Positions 1 to 11,330 of a DNA stretch of 64,000 nucleotides are shown here, in pieces (the first letter of the stretch is position 1; every line of letters starts with the position of its first letter). Source of the stretch: Henriciella algicola (GTDB lineage: Bacteria; Pseudomonadota; Alphaproteobacteria; Caulobacterales; Hyphomonadaceae). The position numbers were made by a program, and so were the translations under genes. The notes beneath the pieces are model-generated. The model saw only the letters and a list, made by a program, of their open reading frames with translations, was not told where the DNA came from and did not search any database. Where the stretch lies: assembly GCF_003576245.1 (NCBI RefSeq), contig NZ_QWGA01000007.1, positions 186,001-250,000 on the forward strand, given 5' to 3'.

Positions 1-241
1 GATGCGTGAAGTGCTCTCCGACGCGAGCAGCGGCGCAGCGGGAATTCTTATCGGACCAGAAGGTGGTTTCTCTCCGAAAGAACGTGAATGGCTTCGAAAA
101 AATGAGCAGATTCAACCGGTAACGCTCGGTCCTCGTATTCTCAGGGCAGAGACGGCCGTGGTCGCTGCGCTCACCCTATGGCAATCTTGTGTTGGCGACT
201 GGCAGGAACATCCCTATCTGCCTGAAACCGAAAACGGCTAG
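1..241 (+). CDS. rsmE: 16S rRNA (uracil-1498-N3)-methyltransferase, C-terminal part
   Basis: This is the last ~80 residues of RsmE, the SPOUT-class enzyme that methylates N3 of U1498 in 16S rRNA using S-adenosylmethionine. The gene begins upstream of the window. The visible part carries the family's hallmark knot segments: GPEGGFSPKE, followed by LGPRILRAETA, which form the trefoil-knot SAM site. It ends in TAG just 10 bases before the gshA start codon, so the two are probably co-transcribed; an rsmE-gshA arrangement is familiar from alphaproteobacteria. Confidence 0.93.
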   Translation, partial: MREVLSDASSGAAGILIGPEGGFSPKEREWLRKNEQIQPVTLGPRILRAETAVVAALTLWQSCVGDWQEHPYLPETENG

Positions 242-251
242 AGGGGCCGGC

Positions 252-1631
252 ATGACGACACCTACGTCAGACATCGACGAGAACGCCCCGCGTATCGAGT
301 CAAAATCAGAGCTCGTCGAATGGATGGAGCAGGGCTGCGCGCCCAAGTCCGACTGGCGGATTGGCACCGAACACGAGAAGTTCGGTTTCATTCGCGACGG
401 GTTGAAACCGCTTCCATATGATGGCGATGTCTCGATCCGTGCCATGCTCGAAGGCCTAGCCGACAAGTTCGGCTGGGAGCCGATTTCCGAATCAGGCCTG
501 CTGATCGGTCTCAAGAAGGACGGTGCCAGCGTCAGCCTGGAGCCGGGCGGTCAGTTCGAGCTGTCCGGTGCGCCTCTGGAGCATATCCACCAGACCTGCA
601 ACGAGGTCGGCGACCATTTGAAAGAAGTGAGAGAGATCGCTGATCCGCTCGGCATCGGTTTCCTTGGCATGGGCTCGTCACCGCTGTGGACGATGGCCGA
701 AACGCCCATGATGCCGAAGGGCCGCTACGCCATCATGCGGGACTATATGCTCAAGGTTGGGCGCCTCGGCCGCGAGATGATGTTCCGCACCTGCACGGTT
801 CAGGTGAACCTCGATTTCGCCTCTGAAGCCGACATGCTGAAGAAATTCCGCGTGTCACTGGCTCTGCAGCCGCTGGGCACAGCTCTTTTTGCCAACTCGC
901 CATTCACCGAAGGACGTCCGAACGGCTTCCTGTCCTACCGCTCTCACATCTGGACCGATACCGATCCGGACCGGTCCGGCATGCTTCCTTTCATGTTTGA
1001 GGATGGCGCTGGCTTTGAGAGGTATGTTGACTACGCCCTTGATGTGCCAATGTATTTTGTCCGCCGCGGCGGCAAGTATCTCGACGCCTCTGGTAAGAGC
1101 TTCCGCGATTTCATGGATGGCAAGTTGGACCTGCTGCCTGGCGAGAAGCCTGCCATCGACGACTTCGTCGATCACCTGTCGACCATTTTCCCGGAAGTGC
1201 GTCTGAAGCGCTTCCTTGAGATGCGCGGCTCTGATTCCGGTCCCTGGAGCCGGCTCTGCGCGTTCTCCGGCTTCTGGACGGGCATCCTGTATGAGCAAAG
1301 CTCGCTCGATGCGGCATGGGACCTGGTGAAAGACTGGACCGCAGCAGAGCGCGAGGCCATGCGTCAGTCTGTTCGGGTGCTTGGTCTTCGCACGCCGGTG
1401 CCTGGCGGCGGAACGCTCCAGGACCTCGCCAAGCAGGTTCTGTCGATCAGCCGGAATGGTCTCAAGGCGCGCGCCAAGTACAATAGCTCTGGCGACGACG
1501 AGACCGGCTTCATTGCTGAACTCGACGAGATTGCAGAAAGCGGGCTTACGCCAGCTGACCGGTTGCTCGAGCTCTATCATGGGGAATGGGGCAGGCGGGT
1601 CGAACCAGCCTTCGAAACGCTGGCCTACTAG
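252..1631 (+). CDS. gshA: Glutamate-cysteine ligase
   Basis: Catalyses ATP-dependent joining of glutamate and cysteine, the first and rate-limiting step of glutathione synthesis in the cytoplasm. The 459-residue product matches the plant/proteobacterial GCS2-type ligase in length and sequence, with the early RIGTEHEKFGF segment and the glycine-rich SLEPGGQFELSGAPLE core characteristic of the ATP-grasp-like fold. The reading frame is open upstream to 189, but the ATG at 252 follows a purine-rich GAGGGG ribosome site and gives the family-typical N-terminus; starting earlier would run through the end of rsmE. A glutathione reductase (36.5 kb) and an Atm1-like exporter (49 kb) elsewhere in the window fit a glutathione-based thiol system. 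Confidence 0.95.
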   Translation: MTTPTSDIDENAPRIESKSELVEWMEQGCAPKSDWRIGTEHEKFGFIRDGLKPLPYDGDVSIRAMLEGLADKFGWEPISESGLLIGLKKDGASVSLEPGGQFELSGAPLEHIHQTCNEVGDHLKEVREIADPLGIGFLGMGSSPLWTMAETPMMPKGRYAIMRDYMLKVGRLGREMMFRTCTVQVNLDFASEADMLKKFRVSLALQPLGTALFANSPFTEGRPNGFLSYRSHIWTDTDPDRSGMLPFMFEDGAGFERYVDYALDVPMYFVRRGGKYLDASGKSFRDFMDGKLDLLPGEKPAIDDFVDHLSTIFPEVRLKRFLEMRGSDSGPWSRLCAFSGFWTGILYEQSSLDAAWDLVKDWTAAEREAMRQSVRVLGLRTPVPGGGTLQDLAKQVLSISRNGLKARAKYNSSGDDETGFIAELDEIAESGLTPADRLLELYHGEWGRRVEPAFETLAY

Positions 1632-1754
1632 CGGGCCTTTGCGTCTTTCTGATTACAAATGGCACATCATTGCTTGAGCCAGACCAAACTGCATGATCAA
1701 AGTGTGCGCTGACGAGGCGTGAGATCACGCGTGGAGAGGTTGAGGGTCTAGCTG

Positions 1755-3581
1755 ATGTTTTCTGTTCTATTGTCGCTTCTGGCAGTGCCGCCACTCGGTT
1801 TCACGATGTGGCAGCTCAGGAAACATCCCAAGGGTCTCTATATCCTGTTCTTCGCAGAGATGTGGGAGCGTTTTTCCTATTACGGGATGCGCGCACTCCT
1901 CATCTTCTATCTCACCTGGCACTTCCTGTTCGAAAGCAGCTTCTCGCTAACGCTCTATGGCGCCTATGTGGCGCTGGTCTATCTCGGGCCTCTCCTCGGC
2001 GGCTGGCTGGCTGACAAGTATATCGGTTTCAGGAAGGCTGTGACCTTCGGTGCGATCCTGCTTGTGGCAGGTCACGGCCTGATGGGCCTGCATGGCCCAG
2101 CAGCGACCGAGACGCTCAACGTTGACGGAACTGTCTATGAGCTGGAGCGCCCTGAATACAGCGAGACGCGCGATCGTTTCATTGTCATCGACGGCGAGGA
2201 GATCGCCATTGATGGCTTCGTACAGCCTGAAGAGGGCTCAACGACGCGCATCGTCACCTTCCAGCAGGACGGCGCTGAAACGACGCTCACCGGTACGCTT
2301 GAAGAAGAGCGCAACCCGCTTTTTGCGACCATCCTGTTTGCCGCTCTCGCGCTGATCGTGGCGGGTGTTGGCTTCCTCAAGCCGAACATCTCGACCTGCG
2401 TAGGTGCGCTTTATGACCAGGGCGACCGCCGGCGCGATTCGGGCTTCACGCTGTACTATATGGGCATCAATCTCGGCTCATTCCTGTCGGGTATCTTCTG
2501 TGCCCTTGCTGCCGCGACGCTCGGCTGGTGGGCGGGCTTTGGCCTTGCTGCCGTCGGTATGCTCGCCGGCCTCCTCGTCTTCGTCTGGGGCCAAGGCTGG
2601 CTGGAAGGCCGCGCAGATCCGCCAGCAGATGTCGATCTGAAGACGCCGGTCTTTGCAGGCCTCAACCGCGAATGGCTGGTCTATGCAGCGGGTCTCGGCT
2701 TTGCAGTCGCAGCATTCTTCCTGCTGCAGATTGCCAGCATCATGACGATTGCCATGCACGTCGTTTTCCTCGTCGTGACGCTCGGCATTGTCATCTATAT
2801 GCTCGTCAAGCTGGAGTCCGACACCCGGAACGCAATGATCGGTCTTCTCATCCTTACTGTGTCTTCAGTGCTGTTCTGGGCACTGTTTGACCAAGGGCCG
2901 ACATCGCTGAACCTCTTTGCAGCGGCGCACGTCGACAATCAGGTTGGGGGCGAGCCTTTCCCGGCGCCGGTCCTTCAGTCGGCCAATCCGCTCTACATCA
3001 TGTATTTCGCACCGCTGATCGCGGTCCTCTGGACCTGGCTCGGCAATCGCGGGATTGAGCCGAACAGCTTCATCAAGTTCGGTCTCGCCATGGTCCAGAT
3101 CGGTGCAGGTTTCTTCGTGCTCAATCTCGGCATTCAGACCGCTGTGCCGGACGCCGACGGTGCGCTTCGCATCTCGGTGCTGTTCATCATGCTGATGTAC
3201 CTGCTTCACACGACGGGTGAGATCTTCCTGTCTCCAGTGGGCCTCTCGGCTGTGACCAAGCTGTCGGCCAAGCAGATTGTCGGCTTCATGATGGGCTACT
3301 GGTTCCTCGCTTCGTCCTACGCGAACGTGATCGCAGCGGGTATCGCCCAAGCGACGCAGGTGCCTGAAGGCGCACCAGCTGAAGAAAGCCTCGCGGCATA
3401 TAACGCGGTCTACCTCCAACTTGGCGGCGCGGCCGTTGGTCTCGGTGTTGTGCTGATCGTGCTCAGCCCATGGCTCCGCAACCTGACCAAGCATGCAGAG
3501 CGCAGCCACGGCCCCGGCGACAAAGAGCGCCGCGCCGAAGTGGACCCGTCTGGTGTCTCAATGGACCGGACGCAAAGCTAA
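1755..3581 (+). CDS. POT-family proton-dependent oligopeptide transporter with a large periplasmic insert
   Basis: A major-facilitator peptide symporter (PTR2/POT family) that would import di- and tripeptides with protons across the inner membrane. The N-terminal signature EMWERFSYYGMRA near residues 35-47 is the family's ExxER proton-coupling motif on the first helix, and the later FLKPNISTCVG segment is also typical. About twelve or more hydrophobic helices are visible. At 608 residues it is longer than the usual ~490-residue bacterial members: residues ~122-195 form a polar, acidic, beta-rich stretch between helices 3 and 4, where members normally have a short loop. By topology this insert should face the periplasm. 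The start at 1755 follows a weak GAGGG site. A hairpin terminator follows at 3609. Confidence 0.9.
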   Translation: MFSVLLSLLAVPPLGFTMWQLRKHPKGLYILFFAEMWERFSYYGMRALLIFYLTWHFLFESSFSLTLYGAYVALVYLGPLLGGWLADKYIGFRKAVTFGAILLVAGHGLMGLHGPAATETLNVDGTVYELERPEYSETRDRFIVIDGEEIAIDGFVQPEEGSTTRIVTFQQDGAETTLTGTLEEERNPLFATILFAALALIVAGVGFLKPNISTCVGALYDQGDRRRDSGFTLYYMGINLGSFLSGIFCALAAATLGWWAGFGLAAVGMLAGLLVFVWGQGWLEGRADPPADVDLKTPVFAGLNREWLVYAAGLGFAVAAFFLLQIASIMTIAMHVVFLVVTLGIVIYMLVKLESDTRNAMIGLLILTVSSVLFWALFDQGPTSLNLFAAAHVDNQVGGEPFPAPVLQSANPLYIMYFAPLIAVLWTWLGNRGIEPNSFIKFGLAMVQIGAGFFVLNLGIQTAVPDADGALRISVLFIMLMYLLHTTGEIFLSPVGLSAVTKLSAKQIVGFMMGYWFLASSYANVIAAGIAQATQVPEGAPAEESLAAYNAVYLQLGGAAVGLGVVLIVLSPWLRNLTKHAERSHGPGDKERRAEVDPSGVSMDRTQS

Positions 3582-3608
3582 TCCTTCCTTCGCGTTGAAA
3601 ATGATTGT

Positions 3609-3640
3609 CCCCGCAGGGTTCGCCTTGCGGGGATTTTCTT
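3609..3640 (+). terminator. Rho-independent terminator after the POT transporter
   Basis: CCCCGCA (3609-3615) can pair with TGCGGGG (3626-3632), with GG/CC pairs continuing into the loop, followed by the T-rich ATTTTCTT. It lies 28 bases past the transporter stop codon and ahead of the next gene. Confidence 0.75.
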
Positions 3641-3723
3641 ATTGAGGCGGGAAGCTTCAAGGTTGCGGCCTCAACGACAGCGCGATAGCGTCATGGTAGC
3701 GTTGTTGGGCGGGGAGTAGATTA

Positions 3724-4143
3724 ATGAGGCGACTGGTATTGAGTGCGGCGTTTGCCGCTACAGCAGGTATTGCTGCGGCTACACCAGAAGACCGGGATGC
3801 GCAGCCGATCAATCCACCTGTGCCGAGCTATCCGATTGAAGCAGCAATGATGAATATGCCGGGTGCCTGTTTCGTGCGCTTCGATGTCGATGTTGAAGGA
3901 CTGCCGGTGAATATTACCGCGACCTGCACAGACGCGATTTTCTGCTCTGAATCAAAGCGGGCCATAAGCCGGGTGTTCTTTGCGCCCAAGATTGTCGATG
4001 GCGAGCCCGTCATGCGCACCGATGTCGTCTACCCGCTGGAGTATCAATTGCAGGTCTGGGATCCGGAGCTTCAGCGTAATGTTCCGAAGGCCACCAGAGC
4101 CGATGCTGAACAGCTACCATGTGAGCCGGTGGCGGTGTCGTGA
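3724..4143 (+). CDS. Small secreted TonB-C-domain-like protein (copy 1)
   Basis: A 139-residue protein with an N-terminal signal peptide (cleavage likely after the Ala run near residue 20) followed by a short linker with PVPSYP and a domain resembling the C-terminal domain of TonB, judging by the pattern GACFVRFDVDVEGLPVNI and the distal FAPKIVDGEPV...YPLEYQL strand. True TonB has an N-terminal membrane anchor and a long Pro-rich rod; neither is here, so a role as an energy transducer is unlikely. Four cysteines are conserved with the next gene, suggesting disulfides in the periplasm. Its stop overlaps the start of the paralogue, so they form a translationally coupled tandem duplicate. Function unknown. 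Confidence 0.7.
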   Translation: MRRLVLSAAFAATAGIAAATPEDRDAQPINPPVPSYPIEAAMMNMPGACFVRFDVDVEGLPVNITATCTDAIFCSESKRAISRVFFAPKIVDGEPVMRTDVVYPLEYQLQVWDPELQRNVPKATRADAEQLPCEPVAVS

Positions 4144-4592
4144 GAGCGAGAGGCTTACGCGTCGTCGTGTCTGCGGCGTTCGCATGCATTGCAACGTCAG
4201 TGGCAGTGGCTCAGGATCGCGATGCGCAACCGCTTACGTCCCCACAGCCATCCTACCCGTTTCTGGCATCGCTTTTTAATGTTCAAGGCGCGTGCGAAGT
4301 TCGCTTTTCAGTCGACGAGGAGGGGTTGCCGTTCGGGCTGACGACGCAGTGCACGCAGCCGATTTTCTGCCACGAGGCTGAACGTGCGGTTTCACGCGTG
4401 AGATTCTTGCCCAAACTCGTCGACGGCATTCCGACGGTTCGGCGGAATGTTATTTATCCCTTGGAATTTCGATTTTGGCAGTATGACCCTGAGACAGATA
4501 CTTGGTCGGATCCTATAGATTACGACGATCACGATGCTGCCGAAGTCAACTACGGCCCAGTAGCACCATGCAAGGAAATTCCTGTCTCTTAG
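4140..4592 (+). CDS. Small secreted TonB-C-domain-like protein (copy 2)
   Basis: A 150-residue paralogue of the preceding protein. The GTG start at 4140 overlaps the upstream TGA by three bases. After a signal peptide ending AVA, the mature protein begins with QDRDAQPL, almost the same as copy 1's EDRDAQPI, then the PSYP linker and the TonB-C-like region. The GAC, QC, FC and PC cysteines line up with those of copy 1. Both keep the ERAVSRVRF/KRAISRVFF helix and the YPLEF/YPLEY end strand. The two have otherwise diverged considerably, so the duplication is not recent. The gene ends convergently with tldD, overlapping it by four bases. Function unknown; periplasmic location inferred. Confidence 0.7.
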   Translation: MRARGLRVVVSAAFACIATSVAVAQDRDAQPLTSPQPSYPFLASLFNVQGACEVRFSVDEEGLPFGLTTQCTQPIFCHEAERAVSRVRFLPKLVDGIPTVRRNVIYPLEFRFWQYDPETDTWSDPIDYDDHDAAEVNYGPVAPCKEIPVS

Positions 4593-5992
4593 CCTGCGCC
4601 GCCCACTGTAAGCGCATCGACCTTCAGTGTCGGCTGACCGACGCCAACTGGGACGCTCTGGCCTGCCTTGCCGCAGGTGCCGACACCGTCATCCATGGCG
4701 AAGTCATTGCCGATCATGGACACTTTGTTGAGTGCTGTCGGGCCGTGGCCGATCAGGGTCGCATTCTTCACCGGTGCGATCACGTCGCCATTTTCGACGA
4801 GATAGGCTTCTGTGCACTGGAACACGAAATTGCCTGACGTGATGTCGACCTGGCCACCGCCAAAGTCGACAGCCCAGATACCGCGCTTGATGGATTTGAC
4901 GATCTCGTCGGGGTCATCCTTGCCGCCCAGCATGACCGTATTTGTCATGCGCGGCATGATGCCGGCGTCATAGCTTTCGCGCCGTCCATTGCCTGTTGGT
5001 GCCATGCCCATCAGACGGGCATTCTGGCGGTCTTGCATATAGCCTTTCAGAATGCCGTCCTCGATCAGGACGTTGCGCTGGGTCGGCGTGCCTTCATCAT
5101 CGAAAGAGAGTGAACCGCGCCGGGCGTCGAGCGTGCCGTCATCGACGACGGTGACGCCCTTGGCGGCGACCTGCTGGCCGATCTTGCCGGAATAGACACT
5201 GGTCTGCTTGCGATTGAAGTCGCCTTCGAGCCCGTGGCCAACTGCTTCGTGTAGCAGGACCGCGGGCCAGCCCGGGCCGAGAACAACTTCCATTTCACCC
5301 GCAGGTGCAGGGATGGAGTCGAGATTGATTTCCGCCTTGCGAAGCGCGCGTTCAGCCATTGCCTGCCAGCGCTCTGGTTTGATCCACTCTTCATATTCGG
5401 CGCGGCCACCAGCACCTGAGGTGGCCGATTCGCGGCGACCATTTTTTTCCAGCGTGACAGCAATGTTCAGCCGGACGAGAGGACGGACGTCATGAAAGGT
5501 TTCGCCTGCTGGCCGCAGGATATCGATTTCCTGATGGCTGCCAGCGAGTGAAACTGAAACCTGAACAACGCGCGGGTCCTTTGCGCGAACCCAGGCGTCG
5601 ATTTCGGCGAGCAGGCCGGTCTTCACCGTGAAGCCAGGAGCTTCTGTCGGGTCGATAGGCTGGTAGAGCTTTCGGTTAGTGGGAACTGGCCCAGCTGCGA
5701 GGGAGCCAGAATAGCCGCGCTTGGCAGCTGAGGCGGTCTGCGCAGCGCGGCGAATCGCGTCGAGCGTCAGTTCACCGGCATGTGCATTGCCGCTAGCTTC
5801 TCCGGCAACCACCCTGAGGCCAAACCCCTGCGATGTGTCGAAGGCAGCAGACTTCAGCCTGCCATCGTCGAACATAAAGCTCTCAGAGCGTGCGCGCTGA
5901 ACATAGATGTCGCCGTCGTCAGCCCCTTCACAGGCTTGGGCCAGGATACGGGTGGCTTCTGAGCGGTCGAATGGAAGATCTGTTTCAAGCAT
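4589..5992 (-). CDS. tldD: Metalloprotease TldD
   Basis: TldD is the zinc-metalloprotease subunit of the TldD/TldE (PmbA) complex, which trims unfolded peptides and matures modified peptides such as microcins; in general bacteria it is implicated in proteostasis and antitoxin turnover. The 467-residue product carries the HEAVGH (HExxxH) zinc site at residues 248-253, preceded by the family's LGPGWPAVLLHE, and the GNGRRESY and C-terminal GxxVxxGxxxF-type strands. Its partner tldE/pmbA is not in the window. The start at 5992 gives the usual family length (~470-480). tldD next to the ctaC-led oxidase cluster is common in alphaproteobacteria, though here it is transcribed away from it. Confidence 0.93.
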   Translation of the reverse strand: MLETDLPFDRSEATRILAQACEGADDGDIYVQRARSESFMFDDGRLKSAAFDTSQGFGLRVVAGEASGNAHAGELTLDAIRRAAQTASAAKRGYSGSLAAGPVPTNRKLYQPIDPTEAPGFTVKTGLLAEIDAWVRAKDPRVVQVSVSLAGSHQEIDILRPAGETFHDVRPLVRLNIAVTLEKNGRRESATSGAGGRAEYEEWIKPERWQAMAERALRKAEINLDSIPAPAGEMEVVLGPGWPAVLLHEAVGHGLEGDFNRKQTSVYSGKIGQQVAAKGVTVVDDGTLDARRGSLSFDDEGTPTQRNVLIEDGILKGYMQDRQNARLMGMAPTGNGRRESYDAGIMPRMTNTVMLGGKDDPDEIVKSIKRGIWAVDFGGGQVDITSGNFVFQCTEAYLVENGDVIAPVKNATLIGHGPTALNKVSMIGNDFAMDDGVGTCGKAGQSVPVGVGQPTLKVDALTVGGAG

Positions 5993-6042
5993 ATGAAGAC
6001 AATGGCCATTCGCCGCCCAGCCTGCAAGCGGGCAGGGGAGAG

Positions 6043-6594
6043 TTACTGCTGCTGAACCTCAAACCGGCTCAATTGGCGCTGTGCGAGGTCCCAGCCGGGT
6101 TTCAGCTCCAGAGACCGCTGGAAGTCATAATAGGCGCCAGGCACATCGCCGGTGTTCTCCCGAGCGATGGCGCGGTTGTAGTAGGCCGCAAACATATCGT
6201 TTGTATTGAGTTCAATAGCGCGATTCAGAGATACGAGTGCATCCGAGAAATTGCGCTGATAGATATGAGCTGCGCCCTCGTTCAGATAGGCAGCGCCAAG
6301 ATCAGGCAGGATCGAGGTCGCGTTTGCATAGTCGCTAAGAGCTTGCTCATACTCGCCTTCGCGCATGCGTATGACGCCTCTATTGACGTAAGTCGCAGCT
6401 CGGTTCTCGCGCGTTAGCGTTTCCTCGCGGAGTGCACGCGAACAGGTCTGTTCTGCGATGCGATAGACGTAGTTACCGCTTTGGGCCTCATTGTAGCAAT
6501 CTCGCGCAAGACCGCCGCCAACGACGAAGACCTGAGCGCTTGCGCTGGCGGCCGCGAACATGGCGACCGTGCCGGTCAGAAAGATACGTAACAT
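6043..6594 (-). CDS. Exported tetratricopeptide-repeat protein
   Basis: A 183-residue protein with a signal peptide (MLRIFLTGTVAMFAAASASA) and at least three TPR-like helical pairs: around residues 60-90 (RAATYVNRGVIRMREGEYEQ), 95-125 (GAAYLNEGAAHIYQRNFSDA) and 130-160 (AAYYNRAIARENTGDVPGAY). TPRs are protein-interaction scaffolds; the partner cannot be told. The frame is open upstream to 6663, but the ATG at 6594 has an excellent GGGAGG ribosome site and starts directly on the signal peptide. It lies between tldD and the oxidase operon, in the same direction as tldD with a 50-base gap, so the two may share a transcript. Confidence 0.8.
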   Translation of the reverse strand: MLRIFLTGTVAMFAAASASAQVFVVGGGLARDCYNEAQSGNYVYRIAEQTCSRALREETLTRENRAATYVNRGVIRMREGEYEQALSDYANATSILPDLGAAYLNEGAAHIYQRNFSDALVSLNRAIELNTNDMFAAYYNRAIARENTGDVPGAYYDFQRSLELKPGWDLAQRQLSRFEVQQQ

Positions 6595-6747
6595 GCCGGA
6601 TACCTCCCTTTGGATGGGCTCAATATAGCGCTGCCCAGATACAAAGCGAAGCGGCTGCGACATATTTGATTTTGCTGAAGGGGCGGGTGGACGCAGCCCT
6701 ACGCGACGGCTATTGCAAGGCTCGAATAATTACCAAGGAGTCGGGTT

Positions 6748-9397
<2,650 letters not shown>

Positions 9398-9398
<1 letters not shown>

Positions 9399-9460
9399 AG
9401 GGCCGTTGAACGACTGAAACAGAGCGGCCCTTCGCGTTCAGTGTCGCGAAGGGCCGTTTC
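9398..9460 (+). terminator. Strong hairpin with a competing upstream arm between ctaD and ctaB
   Basis: CGGCCCTTCGCG (9425-9436) pairs perfectly over 12 bases with CGCGAAGGGCCG (9445-9456) around an 8-base loop, followed by TTTC. A third copy of one arm, AAGGGCCG (9398-9405), sits at the ctaD stop codon and could instead pair with 9425-9432. The short T tract makes it a moderate terminator or a processing/stability hairpin that sets the ratio of the oxidase subunits to the downstream assembly factors. Confidence 0.65.
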
Positions 9461-9467
9461 CATCTTG

Positions 9468-10451
9468 ATGGAGCACATGAAACAGATGTCGCATGTCGAT
9501 ACAGCCGATATGACCCAGGACGCGCCGCGATATGCGACCGCCAGTGATTATGTGCAGCTTATGAAGCCGCGCATCATGATGCTGGTTGTCTTTACCGGGC
9601 TTGCTGGCCTCGTCAGCGCGGTCGGCGTCACGGGTGTTTCTGTAAACCCGCTCATGGCTGCAATCGCGACGCTTGCAATCGCGCTCGGCTCCGGCGCCGC
9701 TGGCGCGATCAATATGTGGTATGACGCCGATATCGACGCGATTATGAGCCGGACATCGACGCGTCCGATCCCATCAGGTGCCGTGCCGCGCGATGAGGCC
9801 ATCGCGCTTGGTCTCGTGATGAGCGGGGTCTCCGTTCTTCTCATGTGGCTGGCGTCCAATGCTGTCGCCGCTGCGCTCCTCGCGCTTTCCATCGCCTATT
9901 ATGGCTGGTTCTACACGATGCTTCTTAAGCGTCGGACGCCGCAGAACATCGTTATCGGTGGTGCGGCGGGCGCATTCCCGCCTGTCATTGGCTGGGCAGT
10001 CGTGACGGGCAGCGCGCCGCTCGATGCCTGGCTGCTGTTCGCAATCATTTTCTTCTGGACGCCTCCACATTTCTGGGCGCTCAGCCTGCTCGCGCACGGT
10101 GAGTACAAGAAGGCCAACGTTCCTATGCTGCCTGTGACCCATGGCGCAAAGGTAACCCGCAACCAGATTATGGCCTACACGCTGCTTCTGGCGCCGCTGG
10201 CCCTCGCGCCGGTGCTGACCGGGCTCGGTGGTCTCGTTTATGGCATCTCGGCAGCGCTTCTGGGTGTTGTTTTTGTCAAGCTGGCCGTCGACGTGTGGCG
10301 TAGTGATGCCGGTGCAGTGCCGGTGCAGCCAGAGGGTGCAAAAGAAGCCAAGCGTCTCTTCGCATTCTCGATCCTTTATCTGTTCCTGCTCTTCGCCGCG
10401 CTGATTATCGAGCACGGGTTTGGAGCATATATTTCGGTGCCGGGCCTCTGA
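9468..10451 (+). CDS. ctaB: Protoheme IX farnesyltransferase (heme O synthase)
   Basis: A UbiA-family membrane prenyltransferase that adds a farnesyl group to heme B, giving heme O, the precursor of heme A for subunit I. The 327-residue product has about nine helices and the Asp-rich motif NMWYDADIDAIMSRT..RP near residues 84-100 that binds the magnesium-diphosphate, plus the second KVTRNQ region. Start choice is uncertain: the frame stays open to a GTG at 9441 inside the hairpin; ATG codons at 9468, 9477 and 9486 follow, none with a well-spaced ribosome site. I chose 9468. Heme A synthase (ctaA) is encoded 43 kb away. The stop overlaps the next start by one base. Confidence 0.94.
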   Translation: MEHMKQMSHVDTADMTQDAPRYATASDYVQLMKPRIMMLVVFTGLAGLVSAVGVTGVSVNPLMAAIATLAIALGSGAAGAINMWYDADIDAIMSRTSTRPIPSGAVPRDEAIALGLVMSGVSVLLMWLASNAVAAALLALSIAYYGWFYTMLLKRRTPQNIVIGGAAGAFPPVIGWAVVTGSAPLDAWLLFAIIFFWTPPHFWALSLLAHGEYKKANVPMLPVTHGAKVTRNQIMAYTLLLAPLALAPVLTGLGGLVYGISAALLGVVFVKLAVDVWRSDAGAVPVQPEGAKEAKRLFAFSILYLFLLFAALIIEHGFGAYISVPGL

Positions 10452-10714
10452 TGAGCGAAGCACCTCAAACCCCGCCAAGGCTCGATGAAGACGCCCGCCA
10501 GGCCCAGAAACGCCGTAACTGGTGGCTTGCGCTTGCCCTGTTCGCCTTCGTCATTCTCGTCGGTGTGACCACTGTTGTGCGCCTCGCGGACTCTGAGCTT
10601 GGCCCCGATGGCGGCTTTTACTGGAGCAATCCTCCGCAAAGCGACAGCCGGCCCATGCCTGACTTGCCGGAAGGTGACGAGAGCCAACCGGCAGAAGACG
10701 GAGGCGACCAATGA
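10451..10714 (+). CDS. CoxF-like small membrane protein of the oxidase cluster
   Basis: An 87-residue protein with one membrane helix at residues ~24-43 (WWLALALFAFVILVGVTTVV), a charged Arg/Gln-rich cytoplasmic N-terminus and an acidic Pro-rich tail. Small single-helix proteins in exactly this place, between ctaB and ctaG, are called CoxF in several alphaproteobacterial clusters; they are poorly conserved and their role in assembly is not well established. The call rests on position, size and topology. It overlaps ctaB by one base at the start and ctaG by four bases (ATGA) at the end, so translation of the three is probably coupled. Confidence 0.7.
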   Translation: MSEAPQTPPRLDEDARQAQKRRNWWLALALFAFVILVGVTTVVRLADSELGPDGGFYWSNPPQSDSRPMPDLPEGDESQPAEDGGDQ

Positions 10715-11259
10715 ACAATCGTACGCTAGCTCTTGGGTTTGGCGTTGCCGCTCTCGGTATGCTCGGCCTCGCTTTTGCGTCGAAGCCACTCTACGACACG
10801 TTCTGCCGCGTCACGGGCTTTGGCGGCACAACGCAGGTTGCCGACGCTGCACCAGAAGAAATTCTCGATCGAACTGTGAATGTGCGCTTCGATGCAAACG
10901 TGATGAACGCGCCTGTCCAGTTTCGCGCGCTTCAGACCAGCATGGACGTTCATCTCGGCGAACATGGCCTCGCCTTCTTCGAGGTAACGAACACTGCTGA
11001 TCACGATGTTAGCCTGATGGCGTCGTATAATGTGACGCCCCACAGGGCTGGCATCTACTACAACAAGCTGGAATGCTTCTGTTTTGAGGAACGCATCGTT
11101 AAAGCGGGCGAAACCAAGAAGCTGCCAGTCGTCTATTTCGTCTCACCGGAAATGGACGCAGATTCAAATCTCGCGGATGTGCGGACTATCACGCTGTCCT
11201 ATACCTTCTACGAGACAGACAAATTTCGGGGTGCGGCCAAATCGGCTGCACTTAACTAG
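10711..11259 (+). CDS. ctaG: Cytochrome c oxidase assembly protein CtaG (Cox11 family)
   Basis: A membrane-anchored periplasmic copper chaperone that delivers copper to the CuB site of subunit I. The 182-residue product has an N-terminal helix (residues ~7-24), then the immunoglobulin-like Cox11 domain. The copper-binding CFCFEE motif is present with C122 and C124, and a membrane-proximal Cys follows in DTFCRVTG, matching the three-cysteine pattern of the family. It overlaps the coxF-like gene by four bases and precedes ctaE, the standard alphaproteobacterial order. Confidence 0.96.
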   Translation: MNNRTLALGFGVAALGMLGLAFASKPLYDTFCRVTGFGGTTQVADAAPEEILDRTVNVRFDANVMNAPVQFRALQTSMDVHLGEHGLAFFEVTNTADHDVSLMASYNVTPHRAGIYYNKLECFCFEERIVKAGETKKLPVVYFVSPEMDADSNLADVRTITLSYTFYETDKFRGAAKSAALN

Positions 11260-11330
11260 ACGGTTGCGACTCCATTGGCCTGCGGGCTAAAAGGCGCGAA
11301 GAATTAGATGGATGATAGGGATTCCGGGCA

